DNA of 64,000 nt from Pyrus communis (GCF_963583255.1 NC_084803.1:8360238-8424237); one strand, 5' to 3'. Numbered from the stretch's first letter, positions 24,235 to 36,520 are shown. Program-made: numbers and translations. Notes: generated from the letters alone by a model not told the origin.

Positions 24235-25505
24235 GGTTTTTATCACAAATAGTCTTTAAAATTGATCTTCATCATCAAGATAGTATCTAAAATAAAAAAT
24301 CAATTAATGTAATCCCTGAAAATAGGTGTTGCAAATCAATGTGGTTCATCCGTCATAATTCTATTAAAAATTCCGTTAAGTACAGATGTGTCACATAAAT
24401 GGATCCAATAAGATTTATATGGTTTTATCACAAATGGTCCTTGAAATTGAGCCACAGCATTAAGTTGGTATCTGAAATTGACCCACACCATTAATATGGT
24501 CACTAAAATTGAAAATCAATCAATGTAGTCCTTGAAAATATGTGTTTCAAATCAATATGAATATTCCGCCATAATTTTGTAAAAAAAAATGTTATGTACT
24601 TATGTGGATTTAATAATTAATTTTAAAAAATTTCTAAATACCTTTTTGCACAGTGGAATTTTTTTCTTCTTATAGTAGGGCCTACTTTGAAAAGAGTTTT
24701 CTTCTATAAATTCTCAAAAATATAAGGCTTAACCAAGGCTTAAAAGGAGGTGTGGAAATAATTTTCAACTAACAATGGACGCACTTGGGTTATAACCTCA
24801 TTATCTCAAGGCAAACCTCGTCGTTCTTTGCATCCACCAGTGAAGCGCCGAACAAGCTCTCCAAAATTAAGGTTGCGAGGACCTTAATCACCTAAATGTT
24901 AACAGTAATATCCCATAAGTCGTTGCAATGGGCCAAGCTGTCACCAAAGGTGATATCGATTCAGGTTCAATTCGGTAAAGGGTGTCGAAGTATGTAAAGA
25001 TAGATATATTGAGATTTTTTTTAGATAATAGAAAATGAATGAGGTATAGAAATATGGATTGGGATTTGAGGTGATTGCATGACTGGGTTTTTGGGTTGAC
25101 AATTTTTTTATTAACTATTAAATTATGAATGCTATTTGTAATTTTTAAAATTTAATTAGACTTGTGTGACCCATTTATGTGTCACATTAGCACATAACAT
25201 AATTTTTGACAGAATGACTACATTGATTTAATACACTTACTTAAGGGACTACATTAATCAATTTTTAATTTCAAAGACTATTTTGATGTCGCATGTCAAT
25301 TTTAAGAACCATTTGTGAGAAAAATGATTTATGGGGTCCATTTATGTGCCACATTAGTACTTAACAGATTTTTTAACATAATCGTGACATAATGACCATA
25401 TTAATTTGCGACACATATTTTCAAGGACTACATTGACTGATTTTTTATTTCAGGGACCATCTTGATAGTAAGAGTCAATTTCAGGGATCATTTGTGATAA
25501 AAACC
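24235..25505. mobile_element. Non-autonomous Mutator-like element with long subrepeated TIRs
   Basis: A 1271-bp element is flanked by perfect 10-bp direct repeats ATTTTCTTAA (24225-24234 and 25506-25515), a length typical of Mutator-like elements. The ends GGTTTTTATCACAAAT and its complement open long terminal inverted repeats of about 350 bp. Each arm is built from two related tandem subunits of about 185 bp, the second on the left starting at 24421. The middle (about 24650-25080) is not inverted, holds a more GC-rich stretch, and has no ORF I recognise. No transposase is present. Confidence 0.72.
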
Positions 25506-25787
25506 ATTTTCTTAATGTATACGACATTATTTAAATTAAAAGGTGAGACTGGCTTCATAATAGACAAACCACAATAATTTGATTTGTAATTGTTTTTGCT
25601 GATAATCGAACTATGATCTCTTATAATGGGCTAGCCACAACCTAAAACCTATAAGTTAAAAATGAAAAAAAAATTACTAAATCGCAGTACTAAGTGTGAC
25701 AATACATCAGTTTTTATATTCGAACTATAAAGTGACAACTCTCAAAGCTTATTAACCTTTTGTTAAAATTTGTTTAATCATTAATCA

Positions 25788-25939
25788 TAGGGGTGTGCTA
25801 TCCACACACCCCATTTTACTTCTCACACACCCCTTAATAATTTATATCCGTTGATCTTCTTCAATTCATTTAATCAAATACCCAAAAATTAAAAAGGTGT
25901 GTGAGAAGTAAAATGGGGTGTGTGGATATCACACCCCTA
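25788..25939. mobile_element. Palindromic MITE with 43-bp arms
   Basis: A 152-bp element whose ends, TAGGGGTGTG and CACACCCCTA, continue as nearly perfect inverted arms (CCACACACCCCATTTTACTT against AAGTAAAATGGGGTGTGTGG). It is flanked by ATCA on both sides (25784-25787, 25940-25943). If the terminal TA is counted as target site, TA is also duplicated. The loop is about 60 bp and AT-rich. No ORF. Confidence 0.75.
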
Positions 25940-26121
25940 ATCATATAGCTCAAAATTTTTATATTACGAAAACAGTAAATTGCACTAATAAAACAAATCA
26001 TGACAACAATGCAAAGCAAACATAATTGGCAAAATTTAGTTTAACCAAGCTGTATAGACTAATGTGTTTTGTTTTATGTATTATAGTTTAAATAAGGTTT
26101 AGATAAATTTAGTATCTTGAT

Positions 26122-26763
26122 TGTAAGATCTCACATCGTCCAAGGCAGTGATCCTTATATGTATATTCTCATCTCTACCTAGCACGAGGCCTTTTGGGAG
26201 CTCACTGACTTCGGGTTTCATCGGAACTTCGAAGTTAAGCGAGTAGCGCGCAAGAGCAATCCCATGATGGGTGATCCCCTGGGAAGTTCTCGTGTGAGTT
26301 CCCAGAAACAAAACCATGAGGGCGCGGTCAGGGCCCAAAGCAAACAATATCGTGCTACGGTGGTGGAGCGGCCCTCGGATATGGTGGACTCCGGGCCGGA
26401 ATGTGACAATTTGGTATCAGAGCCTAACTCTGGTCGTGGTGTGCCGACGAGGACGTCGGGCTCTTAAGGAGGGTGGATTGTACGATCCCACATCGCCCAG
26501 GGAGTGATCCTTATATATATATTCTCATCTCTACCTAGCACGAGGCCTTTTGGGGGTCACTGACTTCGGGTTCCATCGAAACTCCGAAGTTAAAAGAGTA
26601 GCGCGCAAGAGCAATCCCATGATGGGTGACACACTGAGAAGTTCTCGTGTGAGTTTTCAGAAACAAAACCGTGAGAACGTGGTCGGGGCCCAAAGCAGAC
26701 GATATCGTGCTACGATGATGGAGCGGATCCAAAATGTGGTGGACCCCGAGTCAGGATGTGACA
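26122..26763 (+). mobile_element. Complete Cassandra-type TRIM retrotransposon
   Basis: The LTRs lie at 26122-26408 (287 bp) and 26479-26763 (285 bp). Both start TGTA and end GTGACA. The internal region is only 70 bp. A primer-binding site TGGTATCAGAGC (26412-26423), complementary to the initiator tRNA-Met 3' end as in known TRIMs, follows the left LTR, and a purine tract AAGGAGGG precedes the right LTR. Each LTR contains a 5S-rRNA-like stretch (for example GATGGGTGA and GGGAAGTTCTCGTG), the defining trait of Cassandra. Flanks TTGAT and TTTAT form a 5-bp target duplication with one mismatch. No protein is encoded. Orientation follows the primer-binding site. Confidence 0.88.
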
Positions 26764-27775
26764 TTTATACTCAAAATTCTGATTACGAGTCATTTTTTTT
26801 CGTGATTACGTAAGAGGAAATCAAATATTTTGGACTATCTTAAAATTATTAGTTAACAAACGCTGTCTCTCTCTAGAAATCTCTCCTTGATCTTGGATTT
26901 TGGACTAACTCTGATGGCTTAGACTTTCATATTCATATATTCAGATCGCATTAAAAAAACAGTGTACGTTGATTATATGACAACCACTTTGGATTTAGTT
27001 TAATGGTTTTCTACCCAATAAGCCACCAAGGTTCCATTTGCATCCTTTTCCTTGTATTGACCGTGATATTGATAATCCACCAAACCAATTGATGTCTGTC
27101 ATTAGTCCGTAATTTAAGCACTAAGTTGAGTAAACCCCAAGCCTCAATAAAATTTCAAATTTCAATTTAATATAATCATTTCAATTTGAAGTAAATTTGA
27201 CAATTAAATTCAAAAAACTGTTATTATCATTTCAAAAAATCTCAGTGGCACTCATTGCAACTGTATTTTTCTTCCTATTACAAAAAATTTAGAATGAAAA
27301 ATGTGATTTTTGAAATATCAATAACAATTTCCTTAAATAATTGTCCATTTAAATTTATACATGGACATTTCATGATATTCTAAATTCCAAGGGGCAAAAG
27401 CCAAGAAAACCCAAACCGTCTGCATCAAAAACCAAAAAGAAAAAAAATTCTCTGACGTCGGCTTTGCCTTGGTTTTGAGATAGACGACATTTACCGAGCC
27501 TAGTAGCATGATCTTGTAACTAAACAGAGCATTAAAGTTTTTCTCTCTTCAATTTTATTTATTTATTAGTGTAAAATAGTCGCCATAAAACGATGTCATC
27601 GCCGTAATAATCGTCATATTTTTGCCGACGCACACTGTAAACAAATTTTGTTGAATCGAATTACTTTGTTTTGGCCCACCTTCTTTGTATTGTTGCAGAG
27701 TACTAGAATTCTCTCCATTTTTCCAATAGAAAAACTAAAATAATCGGGCCAAAAATTGATAGAATTTAGAAAGAT

Positions 27776-28339
27776 ATCTCTCTCTCTCCCTCGGGGTTGG
27801 AGTTCTTCCGCGTTCTCCACCCTGTCTCGCCTACAACTACCCCCTCCTCTTCACTCGTCACGCACTACTGCCAAAAACTTCTGCTTTTCTTTCCTCTTGG
27901 TTTCTTGTCTTTTCTTTTCCTTTCTTTTTCTTTCTTCTCTAATTGGAGGTGTTTGGAGATCGGAGAATGCTGGAATAATCCTCAACAGCAACACAGAGAT
28001 ATCAGATCTGCCCAAGCAACCAAGCAAAGAAACAAACAAGGTACCTACTTACCTCCAATTCAAAATATTTGAAAATCGTCAGCTCAGATTTCAGCATTTC
28101 GGATCCGGGTTCGGATCTACTCTGTCATTGCTGGTTTGTTTGTCGTTCTCAACCGATATTAGGTTATTTTGGGTTATTGGGTCCTTTCCGTTTTTAGTAA
28201 TCTGTTTCCCTGCCGTGTTTTCCATTTTTAGTTCGTTCCCTGTTAATTGTTACAGATCCTTTGCCGGATCTGTTGTTTCAGTTTTCAGGTGTGGATTATT
28301 TGACAACAATCGGGTCTGTGATCTGCTCCGGGGTCGAAG
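27776..28339 (+). promoter_or_regulatory. PMT26-like 5' leader with probable UTR intron
   Basis: A pyrimidine-rich stretch near 27776 looks like a transcription start region. A donor (ACAAG|GTACCT, 28040/28041) and an acceptor (TTTTCAG ending at 28288) bound a 248-bp segment that would be a 5' UTR intron, leaving a short second leader exon before the ATG at 28340. This is inferred from splice motifs only. Confidence 0.45.
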
Positions 28340-31300
28340 ATGGCGACAGGGGGAAAATATACTAGAGTAGATAATAGGAGGCCGTCCTCCGGGAGTGGTT
28401 GCTGCTCCACCGTCACCGTCGTGGTGTTTGTGGCGTTGTGCTTGGTCGGGGTTTGGATGATGACCTCCTCCTCTGTAGTTCCCATTCAGAATGTGGATGT
28501 GCCCACGGAGGAGAATAAGAGTGAACTCAAGGAGCAGGGCAGCAATAACGTCGGCGTCAAGGAACAAGCGAGTGACACCAATGCCAGGCAATTTGAAGAT
28601 AACCCGGGTGACTTACCCGACGACGCAACCAAAGGAGACAGCAGCGATGGTGCTGCTCAGGGTGGAGACAAGCTACAAGGAAAGTCGGAAGAGAAGAGTG
28701 AGGAGAAGTTTGTGGAAAAGACTCAAGAGACACCTGAGGAGAAAACCCAAGACAAGATCGAGGAGAAAAGTGAGGAAAAGATTGAGGAGAAATCTGAAGA
28801 TGGCGACTCGAAGGTGGAGAATGGAGAATTGAATTCCGAAAATGGAGAAAAAAAGAGCGATGGCGGTGAAAAGGACAAGTCTGATTCCGATGATAACGAG
28901 AAGAAATCGGATGATGGCAGTGATAAAAAATTAGACAAGTCTGAAGAAACAAACGATACAGTTAAGATGAATGGTGAGACAGAGGAGAAAGTGGAGGTAA
29001 CTGATACCAAGGAGTCAAATGGGGAGAAAAAGGAAAATGAGCAGGCCAAAAACCAGAGTTCAAATGAGGTATTTCCGTCCGTTGCTCAGTCGGAGCTATT
29101 GAACGAGACTACAACTCAAAATAGTTCGTGGTCTACTCAGTCGGCAGAGTCAAAGAATGAGAAGGAGGCTCAGCGTGCTTCTGATCAGAAGACCAGTTAC
29201 AACTGGAAAGTCTGCAATTCCACTGCTGGGCCTGATTTCATCCCCTGCCTTGACAATTTGCAAGCCATCAAGAGTCTTCGAAGTACCAAGCATTACGAGC
29301 ACCGGGAGAGGCATTGTCCCGAGGAGGCCCCAACCTGCCTTGTTCCTCTTCCAGAAGGTTATAGACGCCCAATTGAGTGGCCAACAAGCAGGGAAAAGGT
29401 ATATAACTTAATCGATGTATAAATTCATTTCCACATTGTCTCTGTCCTTTCTGAGATAGATTGATAAGGTGCATTCTTGCAGGTATGGTACTACAATGTT
29501 CCCCATACAAAGCTTGTTCAAATTAAGGGGCATCAGAATTGGGTCAAAGTTACCGGTGAATACCTTACTTTTCCCGGTGGTGGAACACAATTCAAGCATG
29601 GTGCTCTTCATTATATTGATTTCATACAACAGGTGAATACTTTTAAGCATTTGGTTTTTTCAAATACATTCCACTTGTATTACTTTACATGTTGGTTTGT
29701 TCTCTCCGTAAATATGTATGTACATTTTTCTTCAGATGTCTCAGTGTGTGCATTCAATCCTTGTCTTCTCCCTCTCCCTAATATTTTTAATCAGCTCATG
29801 CTTTGGAGAATATGTCAGTCTTGCTGCATCTATATCGTATTAATACCTATGCATTTATGATGAAGTAGATGGATTTCTGTGTTTCTTGTTACAGTACATA
29901 TGACGCTACGGTTAGATATGCAGAGTTCTAAAGAATATCTTTTTGAGACCTAGGCAGGAATTTCATCTGCAGGGTGACATCTTGGCAACATATGAATTTC
30001 ACGAGTTTTGGATGCGATTTACCAGTAGGAAAAAAAACTAGAAAAGACACATCTTTCGTGTTACTGCTCATCAAAATTACACTAACTTGGGTTCTCTTCT
30101 CTTGCAGTCTGTTCCTGATATTGCCTGGGGAAAACGTTCACGGGTCATATTAGATGTTGGATGTGGAGTTGCAAGCTTTGGAGGCTTTCTTTTTGACAGA
30201 GATGTCCTTGCAATGTCATTGGCCCCAAAAGATGAGCATGAAGCTCAAGTACAGTTTGCACTTGAAAGAGGAATTCCTGCCATATCTGCTGTGATGGGCA
30301 CAAAGAGACTTCCCTTCCCCGGCCAAGTTTTTGATGTTGTCCACTGTGCCCGCTGCAGGGTTCCTTGGCATATAGAAGGTAGTCCTTGTGAATTGATTTA
30401 CAGTGTGATATGAGATCAAGCTGAGATTGTTATTTAAAAATGCAGTTTCCTTATGTGTGAAATCAGGGGGTTGTTTGGCTGAGTTTTCGATAACTGTCAT
30501 GCCTAGTTTAGGGTTTAGGTTGATAACTGGAAAACAATAATTTTCAGTTTTCTATATTATAATATCTAAGTTGATAACTGGAAAGGGATTTTCAGTTTAT
30601 GGCGCATTTTTTTTTCAAGCTTGTTTTCTTCTTTGAGCAGTTTTCAAATTGTGCTGCATATTTTGCACTCTTTCATGATTTTATTGATAGAATGCTGTTT
30701 CTGAACTGACACACCAAAGAAGCCCCTAGATCTTGAGCCAGTCTTTTCTGACATAGTAAACATAGGAAACTTATTTGGTTATTTCTTTTCGTTTGGATAT
30801 TCACCAATAAACATGATATGCAGGTGGTAAGCTTCTATTGGAGCTGAACCGAGTGTTGAGACCTGGTGGTTTCTTTGTATGGTCTGCTACTCCAGTGTAT
30901 AAGAAGCTGGGTGAAGATGTTGAAATATGGAATGGTACATAATTTGAAACCATATGTCTTTGGAACTTTTGAATTGGAGTTGTTTGATAAATGCTAACAA
31001 GTCTAAAAATTTATGGGAATCACCTGCAGCCATGAAGGAACTAACCAAATCAATATGCTGGGAACTGGTGTCAATTAGTAAGGATACAGTAAATGGAGTT
31101 GGTATTGCTATATACAAAAAGCCTACTTCGAATGAGTGCTATGAGAAAAGATCACAGAACGAGCCTCCTATCTGTACTAAGTCTGATGATCCAAATGCTG
31201 CCTGGTACACATTATATTCGGCTGAACCTTTTCTTTCTCTTTTAGTTTAATGAATCTAGTGAAACAATTTTTCTCTCCAGACCTTTGATTTAGTTGCCTA

Positions 31301-32582
31301 AAGTTGTTCTGGTTGAATTACTAAGTTCTGTTCTGGCTTAATGAGATTGCTGAACTTGGAGGAGAATGGACATTGTCTCTGTAGACTCTAGTTCTAAAAC
31401 CATGTGAAAATAACATATTATGATGCATTTGCAAAAGCAAAACTAAACCCTCTTAGAAATGGCAATTGTGTTACTCTTGCCAAAATTTGTTTGATGCGAA
31501 TGCAGAGATAACTATAATCTAAGCTCAATAGCTACCCTAATCTTAATTTTTGTTGTGTACAGGAATGTGCCATTACAAGCATGCATCCACGAAGTGCCTG
31601 TAAATGCAACAAAACGTGGGTCTGAATGGCCTGAACAATGGCCGGCGAGGTTGGGCAAGGCACCTTACTGGTTGTTAAGTTCCCAAGTTGGTGTTTATGG
31701 AAAACCTGCTCCTGAGGATTTCACTTCAGACAATGAGCACTGGAAACGTGTGGTGACAAAGTCATATCTGAATGGAATGGGGATTAACTGGAAATCTGTT
31801 CGGAATGTTATGGACATGAGAGCTGTGTACGGAGGGTAAGAAAAATCGTTCCTTGATTGTCATGAATAGTGTGTTTTGATGTGTTTGTTTGATGCATGGA
31901 AAACCACCATCTTCGTTATAATTTGTGCTTTACTGTTTATCTTTATTATTGTTCTTGACCTTGCCAAAGAATATGTACAAGTGAGATGTTGAGTTAGAGG
32001 CGGCTGCTTCTTAACTCTTTTTACTTGTGACTTCTGGTTGTGCTTGCAGATTTGCTGCCGCTTTGAAAGATTTGAAAATTTGGGTCATGAATGTAGTCTC
32101 AGTAGACTCTCCAGACACATTACCCATAATTTACGAGCGAGGTTTGTTTGGTATGTATCATGATTGGTGTGAGTCATTTAACACCTATCCAAGGTCTTAT
32201 GATCTTCTCCATGCCGACCATCTGTTTTCCAAGCTTAAGAAGAGGTATGCATACTATTCCATTTCTCAGATTCTCCTTCCGCAGCAAAGCATTTGTTATT
32301 TCATTCACCAATTCACTTCGCTGTCTAACTTTGGAATGGCTTATGAATGACAGGTGCAATTTAGTGGCTGTAGTTGCGGAGGTTGATCGAATCCTTCGAC
32401 CAGAGGGAAAGCTTATCGTGCGAGACGATGTTGAGACTATTTACGAGCTGGAGAACATGGCGAGGTCGATGCAGTGGGAGGTTAGCCTGACGTATTCAAA
32501 GGACAAGGAGGGATTGCTTTGTGTGCAGAAGTCCATGTGGCGGCCCGAAGAGTCGGAGTCACTCAAGTATGCAATTGCTTAA
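28340..32582 (+). CDS. PMT26: Probable methyltransferase PMT26-like (DUF248)
   Basis: Golgi type II membrane protein of the plant DUF248/QUA2 family, putative S-adenosylmethionine methyltransferases linked to pectin modification. Eight exons (28340-29398, 29483-29632, 30108-30378, 30824-30934, 31030-31204, 31563-31835, 32050-32244, 32354-32582) join in frame to 820 residues. The short cytosolic N-terminus ([11 protein letters not shown]) is followed by one membrane anchor, about 23-41 ([19 protein letters not shown]). A long acidic and Lys-rich stem with EEKSEEK-type repeats covers about 50-285. The catalytic part has the SAM motif [11 protein letters not shown] (from 419), the variant AR(C)RVPWH after [32 protein letters not shown] and YDLLHAD. 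The N-terminus and the acidic stem are typical of the PMT24/25/26 subgroup, and the length equals what I recall for Arabidopsis PMT26. Enzyme activity of the subgroup is predicted rather than proven. Confidence 0.93.
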
Positions 32583-33409
32583 GCTTGGTGGTCGGAAGTG
32601 GCTGCTGGCGTTGCTGAGGATATAATAGTTACACATTCATTTTTTGTTTTGGTTGCTAATTGAAATTCATGGTTACTGTACTTTATGATGTATTGGCCTT
32701 TTGTTTCGTTTTAGTTAGGGTTTGTAGTCTCCTATTTTTTTTTTGTTTACAATATTTTGTTTTCGTTGTCGGGAGATCGGTGTTTGGAATTCCACTGTAA
32801 TATTACCGTACTGGTTATTGACGGAAGAAAAACCAAACTATTGGTTTATATAATATCTGAGCATTTCGATTCTGTTATTGTGAAATGCTTTTGCTCTACA
32901 TAGAGGAGTAGAGGAGGGATTTTTCAGTGCCGGGAACACGGTCAGTAGATTGAGTATATTAATACAACTGGTTAAAAACTTAAAATTTTTTATAACCCAT
33001 TGTGTTGCGACACTTGATGTACCGAGCGGTGTTTTCGACTTGTTGAAAAATTTCTATACTCAAGTGTACTCTCTGTGTCATTTTTATTTGGTGACTCGGG
33101 TGTAGAATTAGTAATTTATCCTCGGCATGTTTTCCCATAATTTGACTAGCTCAATCTATTTTATGAAAATAAAAATGAAAAATTTTAAGTTCGATTTTAC
33201 TTTTCCTTTTATTTATAAAAATAAATAAATGCAAGAGCATGACTTGCAAGGAGCTAGCATTTTAAGCTTGATGTCCAGCGTGATCGATGCCCGGGTGTGG
33301 GAAATTGAATTAGAGTCTTATTTGCAAGACAAAACTAGATGGTGGCCGAGTGTGAGGGCCATTTTATAGTGTTGAATAAAATCGGGAGTGAAACCTTGTA
33401 GCAATGGGA

Positions 33410-33490
33410 AATGCCTCGTAACATAAATGTTTTTATGGTCACTTGTTGCTAATGTCTCGTAGCATAAATGTTTTTATGGTCATCTGTTAA
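33410..33490. repeat. 41-bp tandem duplication
   Basis: Two adjacent copies of a unit containing CATAAATGTTTTTATGGTCA, preceded by CTCGTA, with a few differences. Confidence 0.75.
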
Positions 33491-33899
33491 CTAGTCACTC
33501 ATCTGATAATCGAAAATTGTTTATAAGGTTTTAATTTCGATCTCCGATATCAATTTCAATCAAATTCAAGGACGGATGATTACAAATCTTTAATCACCGA
33601 GTGACCAAGAGAACGAGGTTCTGCCACGCAATTAGGGAGTGAAATTTATTGAAGGGAAAGGGTTGCTTAGATTAGGTGAAGACAGTTAATTAGCAGGTGT
33701 TGACTCCGGGGAGATAGAGCGAGTCCCTGGGATTTTTAATTGCTCAAAATCAACCAAAGCTAACACTCCCTCTTCACCTGCCTATTTTTCTGCTCTCTTT
33801 TTTCCCTTGTTTTGTTTCCCCTTTTTTCTTTCTATTTTTCTGCGCTCTTTTTTTCCCTTGTTTTGTTTTAGCCCATTCAAAAACCAAAATCCTCCAAAA

Positions 33900-33926
33900 G
33901 CTCTCTCTCTCTCTCTCTCTCTCTCA
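33900..33926. repeat. (CT)n tract in the NF-YB7-like leader
   Basis: About 13 CT units end 17 bp before the start codon; probably 5' UTR. Confidence 0.85.
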
Positions 33927-33942
33927 CCGATCAATCAATAAT

Positions 33943-34653
33943 ATGCAAAGAGAAACGGATGATGAGCGGCTATATGTGCCAAGTGGAGGAGGAGGAAGCC
34001 CAGAAACCCCATGCAGTTTAAAGAGCAGTACTACTGCTACTGCAGGTGCAAGTGCTAGTAACAACAACAACAATCACCACCACCACAACCACCACAACAA
34101 AGAACAAGATAGGTTCCTTCCCATCGCCAACGTCGGTCGCATTATGAAGAAAGTGATTCCGGGCAACGGAAAAATCTCGAAAGATGCAAAGGAAACTGTC
34201 CAAGAATGCGTCTCCGAGTTCATCAGCTTCGTTACAGGAGAAGCATCCGACAAATGCCAAAGAGAAAAGCGCAAGACCATCAACGGCGAGGACATCATTT
34301 GGGCTATCACAACGCTCGGGTTCGAGGATTATGTACATCCATTAAAATCGTACCTCCATAGATATAGAGATCTCGAAGGAGAAAAGCTAAACGTTCCAAA
34401 GCAACAACGATCGGAGCAAAGGCTGCACCAGCAACAACAACAACCAGATCAACAGGATCATCACAACCAAACTTTACTACCTTACGATAATAATAGTAGT
34501 AGCAGTGTATATTCTTCGACGACGAATGTCATGTCTCAGCCGTCATTCATGGTTGATCATCATCAGGCCTTTTCTTTGCCTTTCTCCCCAAGTTCAATTC
34601 AAAAACAGTTTCAGCCACAACAGGATCAGATTGATTCAGTGGGGCATTGGTAA
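33943..34653 (+). CDS. NFYB7: Nuclear transcription factor Y subunit B (NF-YB7-like)
   Basis: Intronless 236-residue histone-fold subunit of the trimeric NF-Y factor, which pairs with NF-YC and binds CCAAT with NF-YA. The N-terminus is low complexity (Gly, Ser/Thr, Asn and His runs). The conserved core spans about residues 56-145: [55 protein letters not shown] and [15 protein letters not shown]. The residue after KIS is Lys, not Asp, so it is of the non-LEC1 class. The C-terminus is Gln/His/Asn-rich and ends DSVGHW. Core wording and the C-terminal pattern ([16 protein letters not shown]) match Arabidopsis NF-YB7 better than NF-YB2 or NF-YB3, as I recall them. Start is the first ATG after the CT-rich leader. 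Confidence 0.92.
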   Translation: MQRETDDERLYVPSGGGGSPETPCSLKSSTTATAGASASNNNNNHHHHNHHNKEQDRFLPIANVGRIMKKVIPGNGKISKDAKETVQECVSEFISFVTGEASDKCQREKRKTINGEDIIWAITTLGFEDYVHPLKSYLHRYRDLEGEKLNVPKQQRSEQRLHQQQQQPDQQDHHNQTLLPYDNNSSSSVYSSTTNVMSQPSFMVDHHQAFSLPFSPSSIQKQFQPQQDQIDSVGHW

Positions 34654-34728
34654 GAAGATAATCAATCGGGCCTTTTCTCTTCGTTGTTGCTTGAGTTTCC
34701 CCGGCCTGCCTACCCTCCTTATACATAC

Positions 34729-34732
34729 ACAT

Positions 34733-34765
<33 letters not shown>

Positions 34766-34770
34766 TATAT
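34729..34770. repeat. Compound CATA/TA microsatellite
   Basis: Repeated CATA units passing into TA units, about 75 bp after the NF-YB7-like stop codon. Confidence 0.85.
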
Positions 34771-36471
34771 ACATACATCTACATCGTGCTAATCAATACA
34801 AATGTAATTTAATTAATGTTGTTGACAATATATATAAACACTTACGTATGAGCTCGACTCAACCTTGATTGTTTGGATCATAATGAAGTAAAAGCGTGTA
34901 TTTAATTGGTAAGAGTTTATGTCTTAGGGTTTTCTTGTAGATAGGATTTGGTTTCTGTCCTATGAGGATTAATTAGGGTTTGTTTGCACCATATTATATC
35001 AACCACAAAACCATCAAGTACCTGCCAATTATGAAGCACCATGAATGCACCGAAATGTCTCCTACTAAGGCATTTTTGCCGAAGCACATGAACCAACCCC
35101 GCAACAAGTGGGAGCCAGCCATAACACCCAACAGTCATGTACCCTTTAACTGTCCCCATAACTAATCATAATGCGACAAGTGACAACACCATATTCTCTA
35201 CATTCAAACCCATATTGGCAAAGTCAAAAAAGTTCCTCCAACTTGCCTTTTTAAAACGGTAATCTCTACTTCCTTCTAAAGGTAATTGTTGTTACTATTC
35301 AACACTATATTTACCATTAAACTCGGCCACATGATGTTTCAAAAAAAAAACACATATTGCTAACTCAAGCATCAAAGGCTCTTAGGTTGGTACCACACTG
35401 ATGCCCTTCGATACTTATTCTACCTTCCATGCAAGTTGCTTCTCTCTCCTACCCTTCACAACTCGATTTTGTGCATCAACAAAATTAATTCTTTATGAAC
35501 ATAACGTTTTGAAAAGTAAGTTTAATGACATGTATTCTTTTAGAAGTATGGTGTTTTTGACCAATACTGTAGTGTTCTTTATTTTTGTTTGATTGTTGGA
35601 TTGTGTTTGTTTGAATTGCAAGTAAATGATTGAACTGACAATTACGATGTCTTCAATTTTGTTTTATCTTGGACCTATTTCTTTACATGTTTGTATTGCA
35701 ATTAATCGATCTATTTGGTGCTAGTGATGTATGCAGTCCAAGTGTTTAAGTTTTGGTTCCTTGAAATTAATTTGCTTTTTCATTTTTTACTTGACTGATA
35801 TCATTTATTTCATAGTGGCACTAAAATTCAATCTATGTGACCTAAACCATACGATGATTTACTATCATTTCATATTTCTAAATCGACTCAGCAGTCGGTG
35901 CTGTCGACACAATATACTTGTTAGAAACAACTGTGCCTGGTTTAGTTCTTTGACCAAAGTTGATAGTTTTTTACGGTTTATTCGTTGTGATTCAGTTTAG
36001 TTTTCCGCTTCACGAATTTTTATGCTCACTCCAAAATACAACTAGATAAAAGTCACACATTATGTGTGTGTTTAAACACATGCTAATTTAAAAAAGAAAT
36101 CAAAATTAAAATTAAAAAAAGAGAAAAGCATGAAGTGGGAGAGAAAAAATAGAAGAGTAAAACTATGGATATATGTGAGCGACAAAGAAAAAGAAGCAAA
36201 AATTTGAGGCTGATGTCCTACAAATGGATCAAGATCTACCATTAAAGCCCATCCCAAAAATACAAAAGCAATAACCCGGCCATGTGCTTTGATCTTTAGA
36301 GTTAGAGGTCCTTTCTGTGTCCAGCGGTTAGGTTAGGCGGGTCGGGTCAGAATCAGAAATGAAAAGGCCCAAAATGAAGAAAAAGGCGCCCTGAAAAATC
36401 TGTCCGAACAATTGGAGTTGGCGCAAGCGGGAAAATCTAGGAAGTAGAGTTCAATTCGAAGGCGAAATCAA

Positions 36472-36498
36472 ATGGAGGAGGGGCGAGTAGAGTTTTGA
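36472..36498 (+). promoter_or_regulatory. Upstream ORF in the TOP3A leader
   Basis: ATG to TGA, eight codons (MEEGRVEF), ending 22 bp before the main start codon at 36521. If transcribed it could lower translation of the topoisomerase; this is inference. Confidence 0.4.
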
Positions 36499-36520
36499 GT
36501 CGTCGACTGGAGTGGTGAAA

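Larger units (their letters stand above)
21905..28339. other. Transposon-rich gap between TBL and PMT26-like genes
   Basis: The two flanking genes are divergent. The gap holds the TBL promoter side, foldback element copy 2 (22142-22339), a truncated LINE (22717-23012), AT-rich sequence without recognised features (23013-24224), a MULE-type element (24235-25505), a palindromic MITE (25788-25939), a complete Cassandra element (26122-26763), plain AT-rich DNA (26770-27700), and the PMT26-like promoter and leader. No host gene is seen. Confidence 0.75.
32583..33942. other. Intergenic region between PMT26-like and NF-YB7-like genes
   Basis: It holds the PMT26-like 3' UTR, AT-rich sequence, a 41-bp tandem duplication (33410-33490) and the NF-YB7-like promoter with a T/C-rich leader. 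No other gene was seen. Confidence 0.7.
34654..36520. other. Intergenic region between NF-YB7-like and TOP3A
   Basis: It starts with the NF-YB7-like 3' UTR and an (ATAC/AT)n microsatellite (34729-34770). The rest is AT-rich with no recognised gene or element. The last 200 bp, GC-richer, are the TOP3A promoter and leader. Confidence 0.65.

Noticed and set aside
26200..26300. Possible genuine 5S rRNA gene
   Set aside because: The similarity is partial, it lies inside a TG...CA LTR repeated twice, and the element has a primer-binding site and purine tract. It is a Cassandra LTR, not a 5S gene.
26099..26813. Several ORFs of 60-90 codons on both strands
   Set aside because: They lie within the Cassandra LTRs, which are non-coding. 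Similar ORFs appear in each LTR because the LTRs are repeats.
28557..29049. Long antisense ORFs with Ser/Phe/His-rich products under the PMT26-like stem
   Set aside because: They mirror the Glu/Lys-rich GAG/AAG codons of the real coding strand. No start context or homology supports them.
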